Positions 1 through 9,237 of a stretch of DNA of 64,000 nt are shown here, piece after piece. Within the stretch, counting starts at the first letter, position 1. Each line of letters starts with the position of its first letter. Position numbers and translations under genes: made by a program. The notes below the pieces were generated by a model that was given only the letters and a program-made list of their open reading frames with translations, did no database searches and was not told where the DNA came from. The DNA comes from Candidatus Bathyarchaeota archaeon (GTDB lineage: Archaea; Thermoproteota; Bathyarchaeia; 40CM-2-53-6): contig VBBN01000037.1 in the NCBI GenBank assembly GCA_005888735.1, positions 34,495-98,494 of the forward strand, in the 5' to 3' direction.

Positions 1-2
1 TT

Positions 3-245
3 GGACAACTTCTCGATAAATCGGGGATAAGTCAGGTTGCCATACGCGAGCTTCCACACGGAGAATGCAGATCGGATGTTTGCAGATGCTTTCTCATGGG
101 GAGCGCAGTACATATCCTCGCTGGTGGCTGCTTCGAACCCACAGATAGGACAGTCTGTGCTCGACTTCTTGGACAAGCTGGCTTTCGGGATTGCTCCCCT
201 TATGCCTGGTATAAATGGAAGACCTGGGTGACGCCTAAATTCTAA
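3..245 (+). CDS. Unidentified ORF cut by the window edge
   Basis: A reading frame is open from the left edge to the TAA at 243-245 (about 80 residues, six cysteines, ending in a Trp/Lys-rich tail). A second frame, 37-231, also looks protein-like (about 64 residues, hydrophobic middle) but begins just after an in-frame TAA at 28-30. Only one can be the true C-terminus of the upstream gene, and I cannot choose between them. I recognise no family. Confidence 0.3.
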   Translation, partial: GQLLDKSGISQVAIRELPHGECRSDVCRCFLMGSAVHILAGGCFEPTDRTVCARLLGQAGFRDCSPYAWYKWKTWVTPKF

Positions 246-285
246 ATAAGGTTCTGTCCACGGTGACTTAGTGAGCCGAAGACAA

Positions 286-364
286 AACCTTTCCGATCAG
301 GTCGGACAGGTTCCGAGGGGTTTTGCTCGAGCCTATTCTTCTCGTATATCGAAAGATATACGAG
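286..364 (+). ncRNA. Structured leader or small RNA with GNRA-capped hairpin
   Basis: Three hairpins follow one another in a gap without a gene. (1) AACCT 286-290 pairs with AGGTT 308-312, around an inner CCGA/TCGG stem at 293-305. (2) GGTT 309-312 plus CGAG 314-317 pairs with CTCG plus AGCC at 326-333. (3) A perfect 10-bp stem, 341-350 with 355-364, is closed by a GAAA tetraloop. Stems 1 and 2 share bases 309-312, so they exclude each other as in a switch. The next gene starts about 120 bases downstream. No known RNA family is recognised, and the structure is read by eye only. Confidence 0.45.
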
Positions 365-482
365 GGTTAGGTGGATGTTGAGAAATCGAGGGCCGCGTTC
401 TCAGCCTCCTTTTGACATGTTTTCAGCTGGGAATCCAAGGTTTCATATACTGTACGCCATAGAACCGCCGTCGGATGCACTG

Positions 483-1698
483 TTGGTAGACAAGAGAGCC
501 GTGCTGTTAGTGATCGACGGTATGGCCGACCGCCCGCTTATCGACCATGACTACAAGACCCCCCTCGAATACGCAAATACTCCCAACATGGATAGGCTCG
601 CAAAGGTTGGTTGTCAGACCAGGGAGCGACGTGGCAAGCCTTGCCCTACTTGGATACGACCCATACCGCTACTATACTGGGCGAGGCGCACTGGAAGCCA
701 TTGGGGCGGGAATAGAACTCAGGGAAGGAGATGTGGCTTTCCGATGCAACCTCGCAACCGTCGACGATGATTTCCGAGTGGTAGATCGGAGAGCTGGACG
801 AATCAGAAAGGGCGTGAATAAACTGGCAAAGGCAGTGGACGCCATCAAGGTCGAAAGTGTCCCGGGCGTCAAGACGATTTTCAAAGCGACAGTGGATCAC
901 AGGGGAGTTCTAGTTTTAAGGGGAGAGAAACTCTCCAGGAACGTCTCCGATGTCGATCCCAGAGAGGAAGGTCTGAAAATCGGAATTGCGAGAGCCACAG
1001 ACGGAAGCGAGGGAGGAAAGCGGACTGCAGCTGCGGTAAACGAGTTTGTCAAACGTTCTCACGAGGCTTTACGTGAGCATCCTCTCAATCAGGAGAGAGC
1101 CAACGATGGGGAAAAAGTGGCCAACATAGTTCTTACAAGGGGAGCTGGTACTCTGCCCGCTCTTCCAAGTTTCAAATCGCTTTACGATCTTCGGGGGGCG
1201 TGTGTTACCGGGACTGCATTGGTTAAGGGGCTCGCCACGGCGGCCGGAATGGAGGTGATGGATGTGAAAGGGGCCTCTGGAGGTCTCAAGACTGATTACG
1301 AGGCAAAAGCGAAGGCCGCCATTGAGGGCTCAAAGGAGAGAAACTTCATCCTTCTACACATCAAAGCCCCGGACATTGCTGGACACGACGGAGACTTCAA
1401 GGCAAAAGTGCGCTCTCTTGAGGAAGCCGATGTTCTTGTTGGGCAAATAATTGACGAGATCGACATAGGTCTAAACTACGTTGCCCTCACGGCCGATCAC
1501 GCCACCCCGGTCGGCTACGCGACCCACACGGCTGACCCAGTTCCGATTGTTATTGGGGGACCGGATGTCCAGGCCAGCAGGCTTTCAAAATTCAGCGAGG
1601 CAAACGCTATGAGGGGGAACCTTGGGAGAATCAGAGGAGTCAACCTGATGCCGATCATTACTGACATGGTTGGCAGAAGCCGTCTGTACGGCTCCTAG
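483..1698 (+). pseudogene. apgM: 2,3-bisphosphoglycerate-independent phosphoglycerate mutase, broken by internal deletion/frameshift
   Basis: Archaeal-type phosphoglycerate mutase (alkaline phosphatase superfamily), interconverting 3- and 2-phosphoglycerate in the cytoplasm. The N-terminal part (TTG 483, metal-binding VLLVIDGMAD, then NTPNMDRLAKVG) lies in one frame. The rest, from VRPGSD (the serine of the family's PGSD motif) through LALLGYDPYRYYTGRG to the end at 1698, lies in another. At about 615-625 the segment normally linking these motifs (in the family, roughly NGIMDPISPG) is absent and the frame changes, which implies a deletion of about 31 bases. Everything downstream matches the family well. 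It is either a recent pseudogene or an assembly defect. The structured region at 286-364 lies upstream. Confidence 0.8.
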
Positions 1699-1748
1699 AG
1701 CCAAGACGCATCTTTCCAGCCCGATTCGTTCGCTGGACAATTGGTGGA

Positions 1749-3014
1749 CTATTGTGAACGCTGGATCTTCGCTACGAAATACCCTGCTGTCTGGTCTTGA
1801 TGAGGGTAGAATCTCCTGGCTTCCCGAAGGCCTATTCCCTCCGATCCAAAGCTGTTCAGGCAGGGAATCAGCTCGAATTCTGAATTGTTCCGGAGGAATT
1901 CTGAAACGACGCTTTCGTTTTCTTCGGTGGTGATGCTGCAGGTGCAGTACAAGATCCGGCCCCCCGGTCGCGTTAGATCTGCCGCTTTTGCCAACATTCT
2001 TCCTTGAAGTTGCGAGCATTTCTCAACAAGCTTTCGAGACAGTCGCCACTTCATCCGTGGGTTATTGTCGAAAATTCCGGTGCCGCTGCACGGCGGGTCT
2101 AGGAGAACCAGATCGAATAGCCCCCTCACGCCCAGCTCTGAGGCGTCGGCAACGAGGGGGCTCCCAATCTTGACCCCAAGACGGTGAGTCTCCCGACGCC
2201 AATCAGTCATTCTCCGGTAAGAGTAGTCCACTGAGATTATCGTTCCTCGGTTTTTCATGAACTGTGCCAGAGCCGCGGTCTTTGCGCCAGGAGCCGCGCA
2301 GAGGTCCAAGACCTTCTCTCCAGGTGCAGGGCCTGAAGCTGAGACGGCGAGGAAAGAGGCCAGGTCTTGGACCTGGAACAGACCGTTTTCAAATTGCCCG
2401 GCAAACTGTGACAGAGATCCCGAGATGACAAAAACGTCCTCCAACCCTTTCACTTTTCCCCACTTATCCGACAACGACTTTCCGATAGATAGCAGCCCCC
2501 GTCTTCCACGATTTCGCAACGTGTTCACCCGTGCGTAGCGAGGCCTGGAAGGTGGGGAGAGAATGCGCAAAGCTCTGGTTCGGCCAAAGACACGGTAGCA
2601 GTACTGGACCCACCAGGTGGGGTTATGGGTCCTGAGCGCAGTCCTTTCAATATCGCTCGAGCCTGTTGGCACGGTGTCAGTCTCTAGTGTTTGTAGGAAA
2701 CCGAATAGGTATTCTAATCGCCGACGCATTTCTCCGGACGTGACCCCCCGGAGCGCCGTCATGACTTTCCCCATCTCAGATGGCGCGCAATTTCGTATCG
2801 CGTAGATAGTTAGTCTCGATAGAGACTTGTCCTGCCGCGATAGTTGAAGGTCGGACAGCGCGACTTGGCCTATTCTATCTACTAGGTCGAGTTCTGCCAA
2901 AGCTGCTAGAAGCACGTCACGGCCCTCGTCGCGATACACACGAAGAGCGGGGTTCTGCGAAACGATCTTTCGAATCGCCTGCGTCTCTCCCGTCCCACTT
3001 TCAACAAGTGGCAT
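1749..3014 (-). CDS. RsmB/NOP2-family RNA (cytosine-5) methyltransferase
   Basis: A 421-residue SAM-dependent methyltransferase that makes m5C in rRNA or tRNA. The N-terminal half resembles the NusB-like and PUA-like regions of the family. The C-terminal Rossmann domain carries motif I (LDLCAAPGAKTAALAQF, about residue 235), the PPCSGTGIF motif with one catalytic cysteine, and LYCTCSITTEENE with the second. Both cysteines are therefore present. It is transcribed towards apgM and ends 50 bases from it. The substrate RNA cannot be told from sequence. Start ATG 3014; it diverges from polB, with the shared promoter space at 3015-3123. Confidence 0.9.
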   Translation of the reverse strand: MPLVESGTGETQAIRKIVSQNPALRVYRDEGRDVLLAALAELDLVDRIGQVALSDLQLSRQDKSLSRLTIYAIRNCAPSEMGKVMTALRGVTSGEMRRRLEYLFGFLQTLETDTVPTGSSDIERTALRTHNPTWWVQYCYRVFGRTRALRILSPPSRPRYARVNTLRNRGRRGLLSIGKSLSDKWGKVKGLEDVFVISGSLSQFAGQFENGLFQVQDLASFLAVSASGPAPGEKVLDLCAAPGAKTAALAQFMKNRGTIISVDYSYRRMTDWRRETHRLGVKIGSPLVADASELGVRGLFDLVLLDPPCSGTGIFDNNPRMKWRLSRKLVEKCSQLQGRMLAKAADLTRPGGRILYCTCSITTEENESVVSEFLRNNSEFELIPCLNSFGSEGIGLREARRFYPHQDQTAGYFVAKIQRSQ

Positions 3015-3123
3015 GGCTTCGAGAGCAAGTCTCAGTGCTCCACCTATGTCAGAGCTCGGCGGGGTCGTAATTTCCTCTCCGGCGAACCTTTTTACAGAAT
3101 GCGGCCCGAACGCCTACTAGATA

Positions 3124-5689
3124 ATGTCCAGCCTCGATCAGTACATGGTCAGCCGTGAACCTTTACAGGTGCACCCGCGCGAGGACCTGAAGAGCCAGCT
3201 GGTCTTTGGGCCAAGTATCCCGCGAAATCTAACGGGGTCATATTTCATCGGTGCTGGCTATGATGGCGAGAGGCGACTGGTATTTCTCAAATTGTACGAA
3301 CCCGAAACGCAGAGGGTTCACTTCTGGTTTGACAACACAGGGCATCTACCTTATTGTTATTCTAAGAAGCCAATTGCGGAGTTGGAACGAGACGATAGGG
3401 TCACTCGCCACCCAGGATTCATACGATGCGCTAGAGGGCAGAGAGATCCAGGTCACCAAGATAATCGTCAAAGACCCGCTCTCAATCGGAGGACGCGCGA
3501 CTGGTTGCATTCGAGACATCATCACAGCCTGGGAAGCAGACATTCGCTATACTGAGAACTACATCTATGATCGCCAACTCGAGCCCGGAATGGTCTACAA
3601 GGTCGAAGAAGGCCGATTACAGCTCGGGAGCAAGGAAGACCCTGCCCAAACCATTACTGACTTCCGCGAAGGGGACGAAGAATACAAGAAACTGGTTTCA
3701 CGATGGCTCGGCCTGCTTGAGGCCCCTCTACCCACCTTCAGAAGACTAGCCCTGGACATTGAGGTACATTCCCCAATTGACACAAGGGTTCCCGATCCTT
3801 CTCTCGCAGAGTACAAAGTGATATGCGCCAGTCTCTGTGGGTCCGATGGAATAAGACGCGTTTTGGTACTGCAGCGGCCAGAAATGGGGGAGGCATCCGT
3901 CCAGCTTGAGGACACTGCAGTAGAATTTTTCGAGACGGAGGAGGACCTAATCGCCAGCATTTTCAAAGCTTTGTTCGACTACCCTTTGGTTCTGACATTC
4001 AACGGTGACGATTTCGATCTACGCTACCTGTACAATCGAGCGCTCAACCGGGGCTTCACTAGGGACCAAATTCCTATCGAACTGGGGCGGGAGTCGGCGG
4101 GTCTGAAATACGGTATTCACTTGGACCTCTACAGATTCTTCTTCAATCGGTCAATCCAAGTGTACGCCTTCGGAAACAAATACCGCGAGGTCACACTGGA
4201 CGCGATTTCAGAAGCGCTTCTCGAAGTGGGAAAGGCCGAAATATTAACTCCTATCTCTCGACTTTCCTATACGGAGCTCGCTCGGTATTGCCTCCAAGAT
4301 GCTCAACTAGTTCTGGACCTGACGATGTTCGATGGAGAAGTTGTGATGAAACTGGTAAGTGCACTCTCGCGAATCAGCTTTCTACCAATTGAGGATATGG
4401 CAAGGCAGGGAGTGTCGGGTTGGATTCGGAGCATGATGTTCAAGGAGCATCGAGAACGAGGATATCTCATCCCTCGTTCGGAGGAAGTCAAGAAGGCGAA
4501 AGGCGACACTACTACCACCGCGGTCATTCGCGGAAAGAAGTACAAGGGAGGAATCGTTGTTGACCCGGTTCCGGGGGTCCATTTTAACGTCGCAGTTCTA
4601 GACTTTGCCTCCCTTTACCCCTCCATTATGAAAGCGTGGAACCTTGGCTATGAAACACTCCAGTGCGATCATGTGGAATGTAAGACTAATCGTGTCCCTG
4701 ATACTGATCATTGGGTTTGCCGACTGAAGAAGGCGATGGAGAGCCAGCTCATTGGCTCGCTTCGGGACATTCGAATTAAGTGGTACAAACCTCGTTCCAA
4801 GGACAGATCGCTCGAAAACGACATTCTCAGCTGGTATCAGGTCGTCCAGAACGCGCTTAAGGTGGTTCTGAACGCTAGCTACGGAGTATTCGGTGCCGAC
4901 CGTTTCTCGCTTTATTGCCCTCCGTTGGCGGAATCCATCGCGGCAATCGGAAGATACGACATTACCAAAACTATTGAAAAGGCAAAGGGGCTTGAAATCG
5001 AGGTATTCTATGGTGATACGGACTCTCTGTTTTTGGGAACCCCTTCACGAGACAGGCTTGACGCGCTGATCGCATGGTCGAAGAAGGAGCTTGGGATGGA
5101 GCTTGAAGTGGACAAGAACTACCGTTATGTCGCCTTGAGCAACCGCAAGAAGAACTACCTCGGAGTCCATGAAGACAGTAGGGTGGATATCAAAGGGCTT
5201 ACAGGTAAAAAGCGTCACATTCCCGAATTCCTCAAGGCAGTCTTTGTTCAACTGGTTGACATTCTAGGGCAGGTCAAAACCCCTGGAGATTTTGACGAGG
5301 CCCGCGCCAAAATCAAAGACTTGGTGCGTGAATCCTACTCAAAGCTGAAGAAACGGGAATATTCGAAAGAAGACCTCGCGTTCAACATGATGATAGGAAA
5401 GTCTGTTGGAGGATACACGAAGACAACTCCGCAACATGTCAAGGCAGCACAGCAGTTGAGGAACAAAGGCGAAGACGTTAGGGCTGGAGACCTTGTCAGC
5501 TTCGTCAAGGTTAGAGGAGGCTCTGGGGTGAAGCCGGTCCAGCTTGCGAACATACAAGAGATAGATGTTGACAAGTATACTGAGTACATTCGTTCGACCT
5601 TCGAACAAGTTCTCGATGCTCTGGGTCTCGACTATGAAGAGTTAACTGGCGCCCGAAAACTAGAAGCCTTCTTTCCGGGGAGCTGCTAG
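3124..5689 (+). CDS. polB: Family B DNA polymerase, interrupted by one frameshift
   Basis: Replicative-type family B polymerase of about 855 residues with 3'-5' exonuclease. The N-terminal domain runs in the frame from ATG 3124 to about 3396, where a one-base shift moves the rest into a second frame (open 3251-5689). All catalytic motifs are in the second part: Exo I LALDIEVHS, Exo II LTFNGDDFDLRYL, Exo III YCLQDAQL, Pol A LDFASLYPS, Pol B KVVLNASYG and Pol C FYGDTDS. The enzyme core is therefore intact. The join falls between AELERD and GSLATQDSYDALEGRE. It may be a sequencing error, a real mutation or a translational frameshift. The gene is followed directly by cofE. Confidence 0.9.
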
Positions 5690-5696
5690 GCAACTG

Positions 5697-6443
5697 CTGA
5701 CTGTTCTGCCGGTCAAGCGAATCCCCGACATAAAGAAGGACGATGACCTCGCCAAGATTATTGTCAGCGCGCTCGAGTCTGACGATGATGAGCTTCAGAA
5801 GGGAGACATTCTAGTAATCGCCCAAAAGGTGGTTTCCAAGGCAGAGGGGCGCATTCAAGCACTTTCAAGCGTGAAGCCGTCAGCATTTGCGATCGGTATG
5901 GCTCGGGCCATGGACAAGGACCCGCGACATTTGGAAATCATCCTGAGAGAATCGAAGAACATCGTTCGAATGAGAGGCGGCCACTTGATTACAGAGACTC
6001 GGCACGGTTTCATCTGCGCAAACTCCGGCGTAGACATGTCCAATGTTGGCAAAGGCGGGGAGGAGGTGACTTTGCTGCCGAAGGATCCTGATGTGTCCGC
6101 GGAGAGGATTCGCAGTGGAATCCGTCGGGTTACTGGCTTAGACGTTCCTGTTGTGATAACTGATACGTTTGGCCGCGCTTGGCGGCTCGGGCATGTGAAT
6201 TTTGCGATCGGGGTCTCTGGACTCAAGCCCATCAAGGATTACAGGGGAACGAGAGACATGTACCGGCGAGTTCTGAGGGTCACGGAGATTGCTGTGGCTG
6301 ACGAGCTGGCTTCAGCAGGGGAGTTGGTGATGAACAAGGCTGACAGGGTCCCTGTCGCTATCGTAAGGGGCTACGGGTATGCACGTGGCCGCGGAAGCGC
6401 GCAGCAGCTGGTTCGGCCCGAGGAATTGGACCTCTTTCGATAG
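5697..6443 (+). CDS. cofE: Coenzyme F420-0:L-glutamate ligase, apparent CTG start
   Basis: CofE adds gamma-linked glutamates to F420-0, so it marks F420 biosynthesis. The conserved protein reads LTVLPVKRIPDI, then GDILVIAQKVVSKAEGR, ITDTFGRAWRLGHVNFAIG and a C-terminal GYGYARGRGSAQQLVRP. The family's N-terminus begins at LTVLPV. In this frame, between the stop at 5661-5663 and the first GTG at 5829, there is no ATG, GTG or TTG, only CTG codons at 5694 and 5697. A CTG start gives about 248 residues, the normal family length. Starting at GTG 5829 would remove conserved residues. The gene lies 7 bases after polB and probably shares its transcript. Confidence 0.88.
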   Translation: MTVLPVKRIPDIKKDDDLAKIIVSALESDDDELQKGDILVIAQKVVSKAEGRIQALSSVKPSAFAIGMARAMDKDPRHLEIILRESKNIVRMRGGHLITETRHGFICANSGVDMSNVGKGGEEVTLLPKDPDVSAERIRSGIRRVTGLDVPVVITDTFGRAWRLGHVNFAIGVSGLKPIKDYRGTRDMYRRVLRVTEIAVADELASAGELVMNKADRVPVAIVRGYGYARGRGSAQQLVRPEELDLFR

Positions 6444-6503
6444 CGTCGTGTGCTCCAGTAAGCCTTTTGACTTGTTGTTCTTGTAGTTCGGAAATGATCA
6501 ACA

Positions 6504-7592
6504 GTGGATCGTCAGATTCGAGTGGCGCTTGCTGGGGTGGGAAATTGTGCTTCAAGCCTGGTGCAGGGAGTCGAGTATTATAGAAGTAAGAGTGCAAAGA
6601 CAATTGGGCTTTCACTCCCTAGGATAAAGGGTTACTCGGTCGATGACATCAGTTTCGTGGCTGCCTTTGACATTGACAGTAGGAAAGTGGGACGAGACCT
6701 TTCCGAAGCCATCTCCGCAGAGCCAAATAATGTCAGAACTATAGCCCAACCCAGGAAGCTTAACGTCAGGGTTTCTATGGCTCAACCGCTTGACGGAGTC
6801 TCACCTTTCACGGCGGAGAAGATTCAGGTGAGTGCCGCCAAACCCTCCAATCTTGCACAAGTTCTGCGAGACTCACGGGCTGACATTCTAGTGAACCTAA
6901 CGCCTACAGGCTCGACCAAGGCGAGCGAGATGTATGCTGACGCTGCTGTCAACGCAGGTTGCGCGTTCATCAACGCAACACCTGCCAAGATCGCCGGGAA
7001 CGGCAGTTGGCAGGCGCGGTTCAGGAAAGCCGCGCTAGCTCTTGTTGGGGATGATGTGATGGACCAGATTGGTTCAACCGTTCTCCACAGAAACCTTCTC
7101 TCGTTTCTGGTTGGTCGAGGAGCCCACGTTGATGAGACCTACCAGCTGGACATTGGAGGTGGAACCGAGTCGGAGATCGCTCTTGACAAGAGGCGATACG
7201 AGATCAAGAGAAGCGTCAAGACGGCCGCTGTTGCGGCTGTTGTTCCGTACAAGTTTCCCATTGTCGCGGGGTCCTCGGACTTTGTCGACTTCATGGAGAA
7301 CCGGAGAACTAGTTATTTCTGGATAAAGGGGGTGTACTTTGCCGGGACGGAGTTTACGATTGACATGCGGCTTTCCCTAGAAGATGGACCAGCCTGCGCT
7401 GGCTTACTGATTGATGCAGTTCGGATGGTCAAGGCGGCGAAAGATGCAAGCATCGCGGGTCCATTATTGGCAGTGTCTGCATACGGTTTCAAAGCTCCGC
7501 CAAGGAAACTTTCAGAATCCGACCTGCAAACCGACCTCTCATGGTACAGGGGTTCAAAGCGAGTCGTGGAAAAGCTACCCAAGAAGCCTTGA
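6504..7592 (+). CDS. Inositol-3-phosphate synthase
   Basis: A 362-residue NAD-dependent enzyme converting glucose 6-phosphate to 1L-myo-inositol 3-phosphate, the precursor of archaeal inositol phospholipids and solutes. The Rossmann motif GVGNCASSLVQG is at the N-terminus. The middle contains VNLTPTGSTKASEMYADAA, the family block around VGDDVMDQIGSTVLHRNLL, and the catalytic region LDIGGGTESEIALDKRR with SVKTAAV. Length and order match the short prokaryotic form. Start GTG 6504, 60 bases after cofE. Repeat copy A follows the stop. Confidence 0.92.
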   Translation: MDRQIRVALAGVGNCASSLVQGVEYYRSKSAKTIGLSLPRIKGYSVDDISFVAAFDIDSRKVGRDLSEAISAEPNNVRTIAQPRKLNVRVSMAQPLDGVSPFTAEKIQVSAAKPSNLAQVLRDSRADILVNLTPTGSTKASEMYADAAVNAGCAFINATPAKIAGNGSWQARFRKAALALVGDDVMDQIGSTVLHRNLLSFLVGRGAHVDETYQLDIGGGTESEIALDKRRYEIKRSVKTAAVAAVVPYKFPIVAGSSDFVDFMENRRTSYFWIKGVYFAGTEFTIDMRLSLEDGPACAGLLIDAVRMVKAAKDASIAGPLLAVSAYGFKAPPRKLSESDLQTDLSWYRGSKRVVEKLPKKP

Positions 7593-7649
7593 CGTTGTCC
7601 AGTCCGGTCTGAAACCAGTCCTCAAAGAAAGTCGGGACCTGTCTTTCCT

Positions 7650-7820
7650 ACGTCTCAAACGGCCGCGTTCGTACCTGGTCGTTTTTCCGGAGTTGTTTTC
7701 TGGCGTGTAGAATGGGCGATTTTTGCGCGGAACCAAGCGTGGAGTTGCGGAGACCTCGAATTCTGCTGACAGATTGCGATTCAGGGCTGAATCTGGGCGA
7801 CTTGTGAGTGGCAGCTAGCA
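7650..7820 (+). repeat. Dispersed intergenic repeat, copy A (internally deleted)
   Basis: Shortest of four related copies (others near 14.8, 48.3 and 54.5 kb). It keeps the 5' block CTCAAACGGCCGCGT..GTACCTGGTCGTTTTT, the middle block around GAATGGGCGATTTT and the 3' block GACAGATTGCGATTCAGGG followed by GGGCGA. It lacks the central part containing GTGGGATCGTTAGCATTTTCCTTCA that the other copies share. It fills the gap between the inositol-phosphate synthase gene and pyrF. Confidence 0.85.
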
Positions 7821-7855
7821 CTGATGGTTTCAAGTGATGGCGTGGTAAGTTCAGC

Positions 7856-8632
7856 TTATGGAGCTGTGGACATTGAGGCATATTTTGCGGCAAGCTTGGA
7901 CGGGGCCCTCGATTTCGTGATGCTTCGACCGATTATGAAGTAGTAGGTTCCGGCCGAAGAGGCAGCTCGAATCGTCCCTCCTTGTGTCCCTATTCCAGGC
8001 GAGTAAATCGGAATTCTCTTTCGAAGTACACGGTCCACTTCTTTAACCACCGTTGGACGAGTCGCTCCTACGACAGCGCCGTCCGCCTTCCACTTCACCG
8101 CGGCTTCGGCAAATACGATGTATTGTTTTCCCACAGCTCCTGTGTTGCGGAGGACGCTCTGCCCATAGCTGCTTGAAGCATCGGGATGGCTCATGTAAAC
8201 TAGAACAATGACGCCTCTATCTTGTTCGTGTGCCAGTCTGAAGACTGGTTCGAGCGCACCCTTCCACCCGGCGAACGGGTTAACGATGATGGCGTCAAAC
8301 CCGAGGCGGAAATAAGCGGAGGTTATAGCCTGATTAATTTCGTCGATATCGTTAAGCTTGTCATCGATTATGCAAGGCATCCCGTAATCATGCACGAGAC
8401 CCACGAGACTACTAGTTCCACGATTACCGAGATTGAGGACTGTCGCCCGCCCGAATTTGACCGCACACAGGAATCTTGCGGTGCTCTTGACTAGCCGGAA
8501 CGCTTCGTTTAGAAGGGCTTTTTGGCTCGCCTCATTAAGGTCAACTGCTAGGATGACCCTACTTGAACGGTCTTGAGAGGACTGGAACATTCTCTCTTTG
8601 AAGGAAGATCGCTGCGCGTCGCTCGGACGCAT
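7856..8632 (-). CDS. pyrF: Orotidine 5'-phosphate decarboxylase
   Basis: Last step of UMP synthesis. The 258-residue TIM-barrel protein starts its core at RVILAVDLNEASQ and has the catalytic motif CIIDDKLNDIDEI (Asp-x-Lys-x-x-Asp charge network), an IIVNPFAGWKGAL strand, VVGATRP and the phosphate-binding SPGIGTQGG followed by FIIGRSITKS. This is the archaeal/bacterial short form, not fused to PyrE. It lies 5 bases after the small ribbon-helix-helix gene on the same strand, so the two are probably cotranscribed. Confidence 0.93.
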   Translation of the reverse strand: MRPSDAQRSSFKERMFQSSQDRSSRVILAVDLNEASQKALLNEAFRLVKSTARFLCAVKFGRATVLNLGNRGTSSLVGLVHDYGMPCIIDDKLNDIDEINQAITSAYFRLGFDAIIVNPFAGWKGALEPVFRLAHEQDRGVIVLVYMSHPDASSSYGQSVLRNTGAVGKQYIVFAEAAVKWKADGAVVGATRPTVVKEVDRVLRKRIPIYSPGIGTQGGTIRAASSAGTYYFIIGRSITKSRAPSKLAAKYASMSTAP

Positions 8633-8637
8633 CTATC

Positions 8638-8790
8638 CTACCTTTGATCTGTTCGCCATAACTCTCTCCGCAGAAGGTCTCTGACGGCGGCTCTTATCGC
8701 ATCGCTCCTGTTATGATAGACTCCTGCTTTGACCAATTGGTCAACATCGGTCACCAATTTCTCCGGCAACTTCACTGTGACCAGCTTCAC
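8638..8790 (-). CDS. Ribbon-helix-helix (CopG/NikR-like) DNA-binding protein
   Basis: A 50-residue protein from GTG 8790: KLVTVKLPEKLVTDVDQLVK forms the beta strand and first helix, and YHNRSDAIRAAVRDLLRREL the second helix of an RHH dimer that binds DNA in the major groove. An upstream ATG (8850) would add 20 residues without a recognisable domain, so the GTG is preferred. It is directly upstream of pyrF and divergent from the S25e gene. Its target is unknown, and autoregulation is possible but not shown. Confidence 0.75.
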   Translation of the reverse strand: MKLVTVKLPEKLVTDVDQLVKAGVYHNRSDAIRAAVRDLLRRELWRTDQR

Positions 8791-8865
8791 GTCTTCTTCC
8801 TCACGGGCGCACGGTCTGAGATTCAAGATAAAGATAGGGGTTAGCTCCAACTCAATCGTCGATAA

Positions 8866-8876
8866 CGTATTTATTC
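8866..8876 (+). promoter_or_regulatory. Probable TATA box for rps25e
   Basis: The A/T run CGTATTTATTC lies about 30-38 bases upstream of the TTG start of the S25e gene in otherwise G/C-richer DNA. The spacing suits a short-leader archaeal transcript. Confidence 0.4.
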
Positions 8877-8904
8877 CCGGCGGGGAATCAATTCTCGAAC
8901 TGAA

Positions 8905-9237
8905 TTGGGTGGCGCGAAGAAGAAGAGCATGGCTCAGATGGAGAAGGAGCAGGATCAGAAAGACAAGAAAGAAGAACCCGGCCAGCAGAAGAAGGCAAAG
9001 GGCAAGCAGGTCATGGAGAAACGCGCCAGGGGGCTACAGGCTCCCGACGTGTCCGATCCGAAATTTGTTTCCGAGGTTCAGAAAATGAGCGCCATCACCC
9101 CATTCTCATTGGCCACTCAGTTCAACTTGAGATTGAGCGCGGCTAAGGATATTCTGGAAGACCTGGAGAAGAAACGTTTGATAGCAGTGGTTGGCGGAAA
9201 CGCTCGAATACGAATCTATCAGCCCGCCGCTGCCTAG
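8905..9237 (+). CDS. rps25e: 30S ribosomal protein S25e
   Basis: A 110-residue protein with a very basic, low-complexity N-terminus (Lys/Glu/Gln-rich, residues 1-45) and a C-terminal winged-helix domain typical of S25e: ITPFSLATQFNLRLSAAKDI, LEDLEKKRLIAVVGGNAR, then IRIYQPAAA. S25e is found in eukaryotes and TACK-type archaea, so it helps place the organism. Start TTG 8905 follows a TATA-like element. It converges with, and overlaps by 4 bases, the cyclophilin-like gene on the other strand. Confidence 0.93.
   Translation: MGGAKKKSMAQMEKEQDQKDKKEEPGQQKKAKGKQVMEKRARGLQAPDVSDPKFVSEVQKMSAITPFSLATQFNLRLSAAKDILEDLEKKRLIAVVGGNARIRIYQPAAA

Noticed and set aside
1585..2019. Minus-strand 144-residue ORF overlapping apgM and the RNA methyltransferase
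   Set aside because: It is a shadow of two well-supported genes in other frames.
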